Source of the DNA: JAUIKM01 sp964445695
GTDB lineage: Bacteria; Bacteroidota; Ignavibacteria; Kapaibacteriales; UBA7675
NCBI GenBank assembly: GCA_964445695.1
Contig: CAYULF010000012.1
Location: 62,001-126,000 of the forward strand
Direction: 5' to 3'
Length of the DNA: 64,000 nt
A model generated the notes under the pieces. That model searched no databases. It was not told the origin of the DNA and worked only from the letters and a program-made list of their open reading frames with translations. Positions 9,318-20,411 of the stretch are shown here, piece after piece; position 1 is the first letter of the stretch, and every line of letters starts with the position of its first letter. Position numbers and translations under genes: made by a program.

Positions 9318-11903
<2,586 letters not shown>

Positions 11904-11906
11904 ACC

Positions 11907-13949
11907 ATGACGCGCATACTCTTCGGGTTTGCACCGCGATTGCACTTAAACAACGCCGCGGAATGGTTCGCATTCTGCGGCGCGCCTGCGCCAAGTGTTG
12001 TACTACTATTTTTTCTGGCGGTATTGCCGTTGTGGTCGCTGCAGAACGAGACTGTCGCTGCCCCGGATTCGATTGATGTTGAATTAAACATTGCACCGAC
12101 TGATTCCACCGCGGCACGCGATTCACTTGCCAATCTGCCGCCGGCCATTCCCCTTAAGACACATGGGGCCCTGCTGCCCACAAGACCCGACGCGCCCTAC
12201 CGTTCTATCGCCAAAGAGCGAACCTTGACGACCATTTACGACGATATGGCCGAGCTGCTGTATCAGTCGCTGCCCGTTTGGCCGCTCGACCTTGGGTTTG
12301 CTGGGCAGAACAACAGCATGTCCTTTTTTGGCGGCGATCGGCGTGACATCGGCCTGATGTTTAACGGGCGTGAGTTAAACGATCCGGCTTTCGGCAGCTT
12401 TCATCTCGGTCAGTTCTCACCTGAGTTCATGGAGCAAGCCCAGGTTTTTGTGGGTTCCAACGCAATGATTCTGCACGACCAGGCCATGGGCGCTGCGATT
12501 AACATTCAGGAAATCCGCTACAATACGGACGTTCCTTATACGCGACTCTGGTACTCACAAGGCGGGGACGGCCTTCTTGTTTTCGACGGCGTCTACAGCC
12601 GCAATCTGGCGCGCGACTGGTCGATGAACATCGGATGGCGTAGCCTCGGCGGCGACGGGACCTACGAAAATTTTGAAGTAGACGCCTGGAACGTCAGGTT
12701 TCTGGTGCGATGGAACGTCACCGAGTCGCTTAACATTTCGCTGTCGGATAACTTTACAAACCACCAGACGGACGTCAACGGCGGGGTGGATGTGTTTAAC
12801 TCGGTAGCTATCGGCGATCCGCTTTCGGCTTCCGTCCTGTTTAACAATCTGGACGAACGCGCCGTGCGCCACGACCTAACTCTGACGTCCAGTTTGCTGC
12901 TGAACGAGGACAGCACGTCGATTGCGCAGCTTTCGGCTTACGCTTCCGAGGGAGACTGGGCGCTGGCGGAGCGCCGCTTCGGCGAGGATCGCGAGACGCG
13001 CATCAGCCGATTTGCGACGCGCCGCTACGGACTTAACGGTTTTGTCGATCAGAATTTTGGCCCGGCGGCAATCACCGTCGGCGGCGACCTGGAATATCTG
13101 GAAGCTGAGTCGGGGCCTTACACAGGCTCGGCGGCGGAGTCGCGTCTGGCGGGCTACGGTCTGTTAAACTTCAATCCGGGCGAGGCGCTTAACTTTGGCG
13201 GCGGCATGCGGATTACGCTGCAGGACGGGCAGGCCTATGTTAACGTCGGCGGGCGCATCAGCGGCCGTTTGAGTCGGCGCTGGAAACTGATGGCGGACCT
13301 CTCGCGTGGCGTGCGACGTCCGACGCCGGCGGAAGACGCCTCACTCGATGCCGAACAGCACCTGCTGGCCCTGTTACAGGCGGAGTGGAGCGACGGCAGT
13401 TTCTCCGCGCGTTTAAGCGGGTTTTTCCGGCGCGTTGACTCACCGATTGAGGCGGCATATCTGTTCGACGCCGATGACCGCATCAGCGGCGTGGAACATT
13501 TCAACCTGGAGTCGGAACAGATCACCGGCGTCCACGCCGTCGGCGCCATGAACCTCTTCGGTTTTTCGATCGAGCCATTTGCACTGCTGCAATTGAGCCA
13601 GACCGACGGGACTTCGGACGCGCATTTCCCGGCCGTCTACGGCGGTGTCAGCATCGAACGCGAATTTGTCTTTGGACGCAGCCGGGTAAAAGTCGGCGCG
13701 CGCACGCGCGGACTTTCCGGTTTTGAAGGCCAGAGTTTCGATCCGCTGACCTGGTCGGACGTTCCATCGCCGGTGGAGTCGAACCCCAACTCGGCGGGGA
13801 TCGACATTTACGGCTATGCCTATCTGGGCAATGCAGTTGTCAAGGCGATGTTCCAGAACGCGCTGGGGCAGACCTGGTATTACGTTCCGGTGTATCCACA
13901 GCAGGAAATGGCTTTTCGACTGGGAGTGACCTGGGCATTTTTTGATTGA
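11907..13949 (+). CDS. TonB-dependent-receptor-like outer-membrane beta-barrel protein
   Basis: 680 residues starting three bases after the gyrA stop. An unusually long N-terminus (about 30 residues) precedes a hydrophobic signal segment (VVLLFFLAVLPLWSLQ). Residues about 110-200 look like a plug domain (GDRRDIGLMFNGRELNDP, ending AAINIQEI), then alternating aromatic/polar strands form a barrel that ends Trp-Ala-Phe-Phe-Asp. TonB receptors import siderophores, cobalamin or glycans; the substrate cannot be told. The plug is short and I see no TonB box, so a plug-less relative is possible. Coexpression with gyrA is likely from the spacing but has no obvious functional meaning. Confidence 0.75.
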   Translation: MTRILFGFAPRLHLNNAAEWFAFCGAPAPSVVLLFFLAVLPLWSLQNETVAAPDSIDVELNIAPTDSTAARDSLANLPPAIPLKTHGALLPTRPDAPYRSIAKERTLTTIYDDMAELLYQSLPVWPLDLGFAGQNNSMSFFGGDRRDIGLMFNGRELNDPAFGSFHLGQFSPEFMEQAQVFVGSNAMILHDQAMGAAINIQEIRYNTDVPYTRLWYSQGGDGLLVFDGVYSRNLARDWSMNIGWRSLGGDGTYENFEVDAWNVRFLVRWNVTESLNISLSDNFTNHQTDVNGGVDVFNSVAIGDPLSASVLFNNLDERAVRHDLTLTSSLLLNEDSTSIAQLSAYASEGDWALAERRFGEDRETRISRFATRRYGLNGFVDQNFGPAAITVGGDLEYLEAESGPYTGSAAESRLAGYGLLNFNPGEALNFGGGMRITLQDGQAYVNVGGRISGRLSRRWKLMADLSRGVRRPTPAEDASLDAEQHLLALLQAEWSDGSFSARLSGFFRRVDSPIEAAYLFDADDRISGVEHFNLESEQITGVHAVGAMNLFGFSIEPFALLQLSQTDGTSDAHFPAVYGGVSIEREFVFGRSRVKVGARTRGLSGFEGQSFDPLTWSDVPSPVESNPNSAGIDIYGYAYLGNAVVKAMFQNALGQTWYYVPVYPQQEMAFRLGVTWAFFD

Positions 13950-14024
13950 GCGGAGTCAGAGAGAGCGGGACGTGTTTCGGAGTGGATTGCGAGAGGAAGT
14001 TTGAATCATTGAGTTTGAAAGTTT

Positions 14025-14150
14025 TTGGGCGCAGTTTTGGGTGATCAAGGGGCCCGCCTGCCCCATCGCCCGCCCCGCCGCCACCGCGAGTTTCGATAAT
14101 TTTCAGACACACTCCTCCCACCCTGCATGTGTGCAGATTTTTTCAGGGCA
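14025..14150 (-). repeat. GC-rich dispersed repeat, family B, copy 1
   Basis: The reverse complement of this stretch matches 54715-54845 over about 125 bases at roughly 90 percent by eye. Both run CTGAAAAAATCTGCAC, GCAGGGTGGGAGGAGTG, a shared GGCGGCGGGGCGGGCGATGG core and GGCGGGCCCCTTGATCACCC. Both copies lie in large gene-free gaps and in opposite orientations. Confidence 0.8.
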
Positions 14151-14352
14151 AACGTGAGTCCGAAACTTCCCGGTGCGTTGCATGCGGCGCACCGGATCCA
14201 TGTGCAAGTCTATATGCAAGCCACAAATATTCCTCGGGCAAAACATTAAGCGGTGGGCAAAACGTGGTTAAACGGTCATTTTTTGTGCCTCAACGGCGGA
14301 ATGACTCTAAGTCAAGCAAAACTGATCGCCGCACAACTTGCGCCTCCGAATT

Positions 14353-14407
14353 CGGTGACAAACAAAAAAGTCAAGCGAGCTATGCCGCAGGCATAAAGCG
14401 ATCTGAG
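14353..14407 (+). repeat. Dispersed structured intergenic repeat, family A
   Basis: GGTGACAAACAAAAAAG, TCAAGCGAGC, the hairpin ATGCC-GC-AGGCAT and AAGCGATCTGAG. The end block GCGATCTGAG also closes the copy at 24598-24664, a variant of the GCGCTCA end found elsewhere. Confidence 0.65.
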
Positions 14408-14849
14408 TTCAAGTGATGTGAAAAGCCCGCCGCCTGGATCTGAAAACCCGGAAAACGTTCCTCGACAGCTGACCTGATACATCGCTGTGGCGTCCAGGTC
14501 CGGAATCTCCGGAATCTCCGGAATGTACGTGATCGCGACATGTGCGTGCCGATCGCGTTGTCGGCCGCAAGCTCATATGAGGAGTTGCCCTCCGAGCCTG
14601 TTGCGTTGGAATCCGCGTGACCGGTTTGCAAGCGAATAAATACACGCTCGCACATGATCGCTCCGCGCGCCGAATGCACAGTACGCAGCTTGCCGACAAA
14701 TTCCACGGAGATAAAGTTTAGCCTACCCGACACACAATTGAACGGACGATTTTTCAGCCTGAGCGGACAACAGTTTTCCACATTTGTAAAATAATTTGGG
14801 TTCGCCGGTGACCTAATTCACTAAAACGTGTCGGTGAGCATGTAGCACG

Positions 14850-15066
14850 GAAATTCTAAACCCCGTGAAAAAATTTGCCCGGTTCCGGAGTGTAGTTATC
14901 ACCGCCAAAGGCGGGAACTTCCGGAACACCTCAAGGTCGCTGTAAAGCCTTACCGCGCGGCCGCAGAAGGGAAAACGGGCGTCTTGCCGAAGCGAGATCT
15001 GAAAGTGCAGGGGTGAGGCGGGATGGGCGGCGCGCTCTCATGAGACGTCGCCCGTCCCTATTTTTA
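14850..15066 (+). ncRNA. Candidate structured non-coding RNA upstream of typA
   Basis: There is no gene for 900 bases upstream on this strand, yet a strong terminator ends at 15066, so some transcript must stop here. Within the stretch, GTTCCGGA (from about 14884) pairs with TCCGGAAC (to about 14928), enclosing a second stem CCGCC-AAA-GGCGG; CCCC near 14863 could pair with GGGG near 15012. It does not match the conserved cores I know for tmRNA, RNase P, SRP RNA or common riboswitches. It could also be a long typA leader with an attenuator. The 5' end is a guess. Confidence 0.35.
15020..15066 (+). terminator. Strong Rho-independent terminator before typA
   Basis: GGGATGGGCGGCG pairs along 13 positions with CGTCGCCCGTCCC (two G-U pairs) and is followed by TATTTTT. 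It ends 170 bases before the typA start, so it closes an upstream transcript, or attenuates typA. Confidence 0.78.
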
Positions 15067-15238
15067 AAGCCTTTCGAAAACATCGGATTTTGGCCCTGCC
15101 GCCGGCCTGGAGCGTTTTTGCATCAGGATTTTATCATTCGCCAACATACTCATCACAATAAAATAGACGGCACGGCGTGGTAGCGGTGTCCTGTTGGTCA
15201 GGGCCGCAGTTTCTTCCAGTTTTATCCTGTATCCCGAT

Positions 15239-17086
15239 ATGAGCACTCAACGTCGCGAAGACATACGCAACATCGCAATCATTGCACACGTGGACCACGG
15301 CAAAACCACGCTTGTGGACCATATGCTACGCCAATCAGGCACGTTTCGCGACAACCAGGAGGTCGCCGATCGGGTTCTCGATTCCAATGATCTGGAACGC
15401 GAACGCGGCATTACCATTATGTCGAAAAATGCCGCCGTGCATCGCGACGGCGTCAAAATAAATATTGTCGACACTCCCGGTCACTCCGATTTCGGCGGGG
15501 AAGTGGAACGCATTCTTTCGATGGTCGACGGCGTGCTTCTGCTCGTCGACGCGGCTGAAGGCCCTCTGCCGCAGACGCGTTTTGTGCTGAGCAAAGCGCT
15601 GGGCCTCGGCCTGCCGGCGATTGTCGTGATCAACAAAATTGATCGCGGCGATGCGCGCCCGGATGAAGTGCACGACGAAGTGCTCGACCTCTTTATCAGC
15701 GTCGGTGCGGACGACAACCAGATTGAGTTCCCCTACCTCTATGCCATCGGCAAGGAAGGTATTGCTCAACGCACCCTGGAAGAAAAGGGAACCGACCTCG
15801 AACCGCTGTTCGAGACCATCATGGAGCACATTCCGGCTCCGGAATACGACAAAGACGCGCCCCTCGGCATGATCATCACCGCGCTGGACTGGAGCGACTA
15901 CGTCGGACGCATTGCGATCGGCCGTATCCGCACCGGTCAGATCAAACTCGGTGAAACGGTGGCGCATGTGCATCCGGGCGGCGAAGTCGAAAAACGCCGC
16001 ATTACCAAGCTGCACGAGTTCCGCGGTCTGCAGCGCGCCGAAATCGAACACGCCGAAGCGGGCGACATTATCGCGCTTTCCGGCTTTGAAAATGTGAACA
16101 TCGGCGATACTATTTCCAGCGTCGACAACCCGGTTTCGCTGCCCTACGTCAACGTCGACGAGCCGACGATTGCCATGAACTTCATGGTTAACACCTCGCC
16201 TTTTGCCGGCCGCGAGGGCGACTTCGTCACTTCGAACAAAATTCGCGAGCGCCTGACGCGCGAGCTGCGCAGCAATATCTCGCTGCGCGTGACCGACACG
16301 GACTCGCCCGATGTTTTCAAGGTTTCCGGCCGCGGTGAACTTCAGCTGGCGATTCTCATCGAAACGATGCGCCGCGAAGGATTTGAATTCGCCGTCTCGC
16401 GTCCCGAGGTGCTGCTGCGCCGCAACGAAAACGGCGATCTGGAAGAGCCGATCGAACACGCGACGATCGACGTGCCCAACGAGCACGTCGGCTCGGTGAT
16501 CGAAATGCTCGGCAACCGCAAAGGCGAGATGGTCGGCATGACGCCGATCGGCGACATCGTGCGCGTTGAGTTCCGCGTCCCCGCGCGCGGTCTGATCGGC
16601 TTCCGCACGCAGTTCCTCACCATCACGCGCGGCGAGGGAGTTCTGCACCACGTCTTTGACGGCTACGACGCATATCGCGGTCCGCTGAGCGGCCGCAGCC
16701 GCGGCGCGCTGGTGAGCTGGGAAACGGGCCAGGTTAAACGCTATGCACTGGAATCCGTACAGGATCGCGGCATCCTGTTTATCGAACCGGGCGAGGACGT
16801 CTACGAAGGAATGGTTGTCGGTGAGAATTCGCGCGACGCCGATCTGAACGTCAACGTCTGCAAAGCGAAACACCTTACGGGCCACCGCCAGGCGACAAAG
16901 GACGTGGCCGAGTCGATCAACAAGGCGCGCAAACTCAGCCTGGAACAATACATCGAGTGGATCGCCGATGACGAACTGCTCGAAATCACACCCGAGTCCA
17001 TCCGCCCGCGCAAAAAACTGTTGAACTCCTCGGATCGCCACCGCGCGTACAAACGCGCCAAACTCGGCAAAGAAGAACAGGTTTGA
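15239..17086 (+). CDS. typA: Translational GTPase TypA/BipA
   Basis: 615 residues from the ATG at 15239; the frame extends 15 codons upstream but GTPases of this family start as here, shortly before IAIIAHVDHGKTTL. G motifs are seen in order: AHVDHGKTT (P-loop), the RGITI switch, DTPGHSDFGGE and NKIDR. The C-terminal half has the EF-G-like domains and the TypA-specific RGLIGFRTQFL and SRGALVSWETG segments. TypA binds ribosomes and helps large-subunit maturation, especially in cold or stress. No Shine-Dalgarno is evident. Confidence 0.95.
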   Translation: MSTQRREDIRNIAIIAHVDHGKTTLVDHMLRQSGTFRDNQEVADRVLDSNDLERERGITIMSKNAAVHRDGVKINIVDTPGHSDFGGEVERILSMVDGVLLLVDAAEGPLPQTRFVLSKALGLGLPAIVVINKIDRGDARPDEVHDEVLDLFISVGADDNQIEFPYLYAIGKEGIAQRTLEEKGTDLEPLFETIMEHIPAPEYDKDAPLGMIITALDWSDYVGRIAIGRIRTGQIKLGETVAHVHPGGEVEKRRITKLHEFRGLQRAEIEHAEAGDIIALSGFENVNIGDTISSVDNPVSLPYVNVDEPTIAMNFMVNTSPFAGREGDFVTSNKIRERLTRELRSNISLRVTDTDSPDVFKVSGRGELQLAILIETMRREGFEFAVSRPEVLLRRNENGDLEEPIEHATIDVPNEHVGSVIEMLGNRKGEMVGMTPIGDIVRVEFRVPARGLIGFRTQFLTITRGEGVLHHVFDGYDAYRGPLSGRSRGALVSWETGQVKRYALESVQDRGILFIEPGEDVYEGMVVGENSRDADLNVNVCKAKHLTGHRQATKDVAESINKARKLSLEQYIEWIADDELLEITPESIRPRKKLLNSSDRHRAYKRAKLGKEEQV

Positions 17087-17097
17087 CCTTTCAGACC

Positions 17098-17140
17098 TGA
17101 ATCTGCGCGACAAACAAAAAAATCAAGCGGAATTTTCAGA
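17098..17140 (+). repeat. Family A repeat, degenerate copy
   Basis: Starts TGAATCTGCGCGACAAACAA like the copy at 3201, then AATCAAGCGG, but lacks a clear second half. It sits in the 250-base gap between typA and the Fe-S protein gene. Confidence 0.55.
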
Positions 17141-17407
17141 GTTGATAAAGTGCGGCCCAATCCCACGGGCCGCTCACTGACCCTGTCCAGGGTTTGTTCT
17201 GTCGGTTGCAGCTGCGTACTTTCACCCGCGGCAAACAGCGCCGATTGTGTTGACGCGTCCAATTCGATTTTACCTATCTTGAGCGTGGAACCGCGCGCGA
17301 CGTCGTCGTGTTGAGCGGCGCATACCAGGTTTCCGGAAGCAGGACCGGAGATCGCCGAAGAGAGCAAAGCGGTTGTAGAAACCTTTCCTGGCAGTGGAAT
17401 TTCCCGG

Positions 17408-18985
17408 ATGGCTACCAAGAGTGTTGCGGCATTGGGCCGGCTGCGAATGTTCGGCATGGCCTTGTTTTTAGGCGGGGTACTGGTTTTTATCGCAGCCCTG
17501 AGCATGAACGACTACCGGATCGACGCCAAAGGGATGGAGCGGGCGGTCGGCAACAGTGAACACCGGGCGGCGATATCGCAGGCGCTGGGAGACAGCAAGG
17601 GACGCACGTATACTTCGCTGCTGGAGTTTCTGGACGAGGTTGAGGTGGCCATAACCGTGGCGAACAAACAGGGAAGTGCCGGCATCAGTTCGTACGATCA
17701 GGGCCAGTACCTGATGTACATCACCAAACACGCCGGCGTCGGCTTCCTGGAAAATAACCGGATTCTCGTGCTGATATTCAGCATTATTCTGGCCTGCGTC
17801 GGTGCATTGATCTATATCGTGCCGCAGGCGTCGCAGACGCCGCCGGGCATTCGCAACGACAAGTTGTTTACCAGTGCGGCGACGTCGCGCGGATGGATCG
17901 GCATTGTTGTCGGCAGTCTGCTGATCGGTTTTTACATAGTCCTGTACTGGGCTCCGCAGCTTATTACGCCGTGGATTCGCCTGGTCGACCCGATCAGCTA
18001 CGCATTGAGCGGCAACCAGGCCGGTCAGTGGTTTTTGTACGGCTTTCTGTACACGGTTTCGATGCTGGTGATGGGCGTGCGCATGTTTATCCGCTACCGC
18101 CACAACCGCTACCAGCTCATCCGCACGGGTTCAGTCTTATTTTTCCAGACGGCGTTTGCCTTTATTATTCCCGAGATTCTGGTGGCGCTGAACCAGCCAT
18201 ACTTCGACTTCAAGTTCATGTGGCCGCTCGACTACGACTTTTTCTACAACTGGCATCTGGACAAACTCAGCAGCAGCGGCGCTTTGGGCATGTTTATGCT
18301 CGTCTGGGGGCTTGCTCTTTTGTTAGTCGCCGTTCCGCTATTTACATGGCTTTGGGGCAAACGCTGGTATTGTTCCTGGGTGTGCGGGTGCGGCGGCCTG
18401 GCGGAGACGGTGGGCGATCCATACCGTCACCTCTCGGACAAAAGTCTGAAGGCCTGGCGGGTGGAGCGCATTCTGATTCACTCGGTGCTCGTTTTTGCCG
18501 TGGTGATGACGAGCGTGACGCTGATCAACTATTTCTCCGACTACCAACTCCTGGGCGAAGCGACTGGAACATTCCAGCGGGCCTATGGTTTTCTGATCGG
18601 CTCGGCGTTTGCCGGGGTAGTCGGCACGGGATTTTACCCGTTCATGGGCAACCGCGTGTGGTGCCGCTTCGGCTGTCCGCTGGCGGCGATCCTGGGCATT
18701 GTGCAGCGCTTTCAGTCGCGCTTCCGCATCACGACCAACGGCGGCCAGTGCATGTCCTGCGGCAACTGCTCGACCTATTGTGAGATGGGCATCGACGTGC
18801 GTTCGTACGCGCAGCGCGGGCAGGACATCGTTCGCGCTTCCTGCGTCGGCTGCGGCATCTGTTCGGCCGTGTGCCCGCGCGGGGTTTTGAAACTGGAGAA
18901 CGGTCCGGCCTCGACGCGCAATCTTGAGATCAACACCGTGCTGCACGGCGGCGTGAAGCAGATTCAGATCGTCGAACCGGATTGA
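17408..18985 (+). CDS. Polytopic membrane protein with two 4Fe-4S motifs (NapH/CcoG/NosR-like)
   Basis: 525 residues. About six membrane segments are visible (residues about 13-32, 117-136, 158-180, 210-225, 290-320, 365-385), with a roughly 85-residue polar loop after the first. The motifs YCSWVCGCGG and VWCRFGCPLAA are the paired CxxxC elements of the NapH/NosR/CcoG membrane ferredoxins. Two ferredoxin clusters follow near the C-terminus, CMSCGNCSTYC and CVGCGICSAVC. Such proteins pass electrons through the membrane to periplasmic reductases or handle copper for oxidase assembly. No nap, nos or cco gene is adjacent, although a DUF420 gene comes next, so the partner is unknown. Confidence 0.82.
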   Translation: MATKSVAALGRLRMFGMALFLGGVLVFIAALSMNDYRIDAKGMERAVGNSEHRAAISQALGDSKGRTYTSLLEFLDEVEVAITVANKQGSAGISSYDQGQYLMYITKHAGVGFLENNRILVLIFSIILACVGALIYIVPQASQTPPGIRNDKLFTSAATSRGWIGIVVGSLLIGFYIVLYWAPQLITPWIRLVDPISYALSGNQAGQWFLYGFLYTVSMLVMGVRMFIRYRHNRYQLIRTGSVLFFQTAFAFIIPEILVALNQPYFDFKFMWPLDYDFFYNWHLDKLSSSGALGMFMLVWGLALLLVAVPLFTWLWGKRWYCSWVCGCGGLAETVGDPYRHLSDKSLKAWRVERILIHSVLVFAVVMTSVTLINYFSDYQLLGEATGTFQRAYGFLIGSAFAGVVGTGFYPFMGNRVWCRFGCPLAAILGIVQRFQSRFRITTNGGQCMSCGNCSTYCEMGIDVRSYAQRGQDIVRASCVGCGICSAVCPRGVLKLENGPASTRNLEINTVLHGGVKQIQIVEPD

Positions 18986-19066
18986 CGCGATATCAGACTT
19001 GTGGTTTGCGGCTCGTTTGTTCGGGGCGAAAAAACTTTGGACTCGGGGGCATGGGACTTCCGCTTC

Positions 19067-19105
19067 GTTGACGAACAAGAAAAAGAACAAGCCGGAGCTA
19101 CGACG
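19067..19105 (+). repeat. Family A repeat, partial
   Basis: GTTGACGAACAAGAAAAAG, AACAAGCCGGAGC and then CGGCG; matches the A-rich block and the AAGCCGG arm, with a diverged 3' end. Confidence 0.5.
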
Positions 19106-19274
19106 GCGACGTGGTCCGGTCGACAGGTGGGGAGCGTCGTTTGACAGGGAAATTGCGGCGTTTGAGCAGATGGTGAAAAACTCGGTTGTGCGAGTTCGCA
19201 CAAAATCTATGATCGTGCTGAACGGGTGATCTGAGGCACCGAGTGGGTGGTTTTAAGGGATAAACGGGCGATGT

Positions 19275-19325
19275 GAAAAATTTGGGCGCAGCTGTGCGTG
19301 ATCAAAAGGGCCCGCCCCCGCCACC
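19275..19325 (-). repeat. Family B GC-rich repeat, partial copy
   Basis: TTTGGGCGCAGCTGTGCGTG, ATCAAAAGGGCCCGCC and CCGCCACC follow the same order as the right end of the copy at 14025-14150. The match fades after about 50 bases. Confidence 0.55.
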
Positions 19326-19703
19326 ACCCCCAGCAGCGTTTCCACCACCAACGAACACAGTCATGCCGTCCGGCCTAACGGCCGGATTCCCGCCTGTTCC
19401 CGCCCGATACGGCATTGACAGCAATGAACTCCACAGGCGCGCGTCCCGCTTCATTCATCCGCCAATCTGCACAGCCATTGATCACCTTGCTCAGAAAAAA
19501 TCCCCAACGGCGCCGGTATCTGTTCCAGCGTACCCGCAGCGCAGCTGAACGGTCGCCTTTTTTGCATCTCAATTTTGCTCCTCGTCAGGATTTCGTCCCC
19601 GCCGTGCACGGCCCGCGCCCCTGGCTCGTCAATGGGCCAAAGTTTTTTGCGGCAGGTGCCCTGGAATAACCTGCCCCGCTACAGCAGAAAGGCCCGGTTT
19701 AAC

Positions 19704-20261
19704 ATGGAACTGACGGAGCGTACGCCGGACGGCAAAGACAACCTGAAAGCCGTTTACACGATGATCGGCGTGATTAGCGCCGCAATCGTCGGCTTTCTCG
19801 TGTGGTTTATCTACTTCCGCCCAGAAGCGGCAACCGAATCCGGCCAGTGGGCCGTCCTCTCGACCGTGAATGCCGTGCTGAATTCCATCTGCACAGTTTT
19901 CCTGCTGCTCGGCCTCCAGGCCATTAAAAAAGGACGCCGCGCCATCCATCTGCGCTACATGACCGCCGCGGCGATTACCTCCGGGCTGTTTCTGATTTCT
20001 TACCTTACCTACCACCATTTTGTAGGCGATACCAAATTTGTCAATGAGAGCTGGATTCGGTTTGTCTACTTTTTTATCTTGATCACGCACATCGTGCTTT
20101 CGGTGGTCAACGTGCCGCTGGTGTTTACGACCCTGTTTCTGGCATACACAAAACGATTTTCCAAACATCGCCGGATTGCCCGGATTACTTTCCCGATCTG
20201 GCTCTACGTCTCCGTTACGGGCGTGGCGGTGTACATCTTCCTCGAATTTTTTAACGCCTGA
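19704..20261 (+). CDS. DUF420 family membrane protein
   Basis: 185 residues from the ATG at 19704, which I prefer over a longer frame beginning at 19575 because the extra part is Pro/Arg-rich read-through of the gap. Five membrane segments are visible (GVISAAIVGFLVWFIYF, AVLNSICTVFLLLGL, a third near ITSGLFLISYLTY, then FFILITHIVLSVV and FPIWLYVSVTGVAVYIF). Two His near LRYM and YHHF match positions conserved in the DUF420/YozB family, often found near haem-copper oxidase or Sco genes. A role in cytochrome oxidase biogenesis is only inference from family context. Confidence 0.82.
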   Translation: MELTERTPDGKDNLKAVYTMIGVISAAIVGFLVWFIYFRPEAATESGQWAVLSTVNAVLNSICTVFLLLGLQAIKKGRRAIHLRYMTAAAITSGLFLISYLTYHHFVGDTKFVNESWIRFVYFFILITHIVLSVVNVPLVFTTLFLAYTKRFSKHRRIARITFPIWLYVSVTGVAVYIFLEFFNA

Positions 20262-20319
20262 AAATAGCGGGCCGGACCAGTGCTGTTCGGCCGGACGATT
20301 GCAGAGGGGATCGTCTACG

Positions 20320-20367
20320 AAAAATGCAGCGGACGCAAAAACCAACCGTACGCTGCATTTTTCTTTT
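20320..20367 (+). terminator. Rho-independent terminator after the DUF420 gene
   Basis: Twelve-base arms AAAAATGCAGCG (20320-20331) and CGCTGCATTTTT (20351-20362) pair perfectly, followed by CTTTTT. The A/T-flanked stem could stop transcription in either direction. Confidence 0.85.
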
Positions 20368-20411
20368 TGGGTAGTTTTCACACGTCTTGACAATCGCGGA
20401 CAATCAAATAC

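Larger units (their letters stand above)
13950..14850. other. Gene-free region with two repeat families
   Basis: No convincing open frame. It holds the GC-rich family B repeat (14025-14150), a family A repeat (14353-14407), a GTTWAAC heptamer near 14264 and a small triplet of the 9-mer TCCGGAATC around 14505-14525. Frames of 90-130 codons exist on the minus strand here but show biased repeats rather than protein-like sequence. Confidence 0.6.
18986..19703. other. Gap with repeat fragments and a perfect palindrome
   Basis: 718 bases without a credible gene. It contains a family A copy (19067-19105), a partial family B copy (19275-19325) and the perfect 8-bp inverted repeat TTGTGCGA/TCGCACAA at 19186-19203 with a two-base loop. 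Frames of 60-90 codons here are Pro/Arg-rich products of GC-rich DNA. Confidence 0.6.

Noticed and set aside
14870..14990. Cobalamin riboswitch upstream of typA
   Set aside because: GGGAA and CGCTGTAA resemble parts of the B12 box, but the conserved GTG-AA stem-loop and the closing pseudoknot segments are missing and typA is not a B12-related gene.
15335..17113. 592-codon minus-strand frame opposite typA
   Set aside because: Antisense to an unmistakable TypA; the predicted product has no domain and is a codon-bias artefact.
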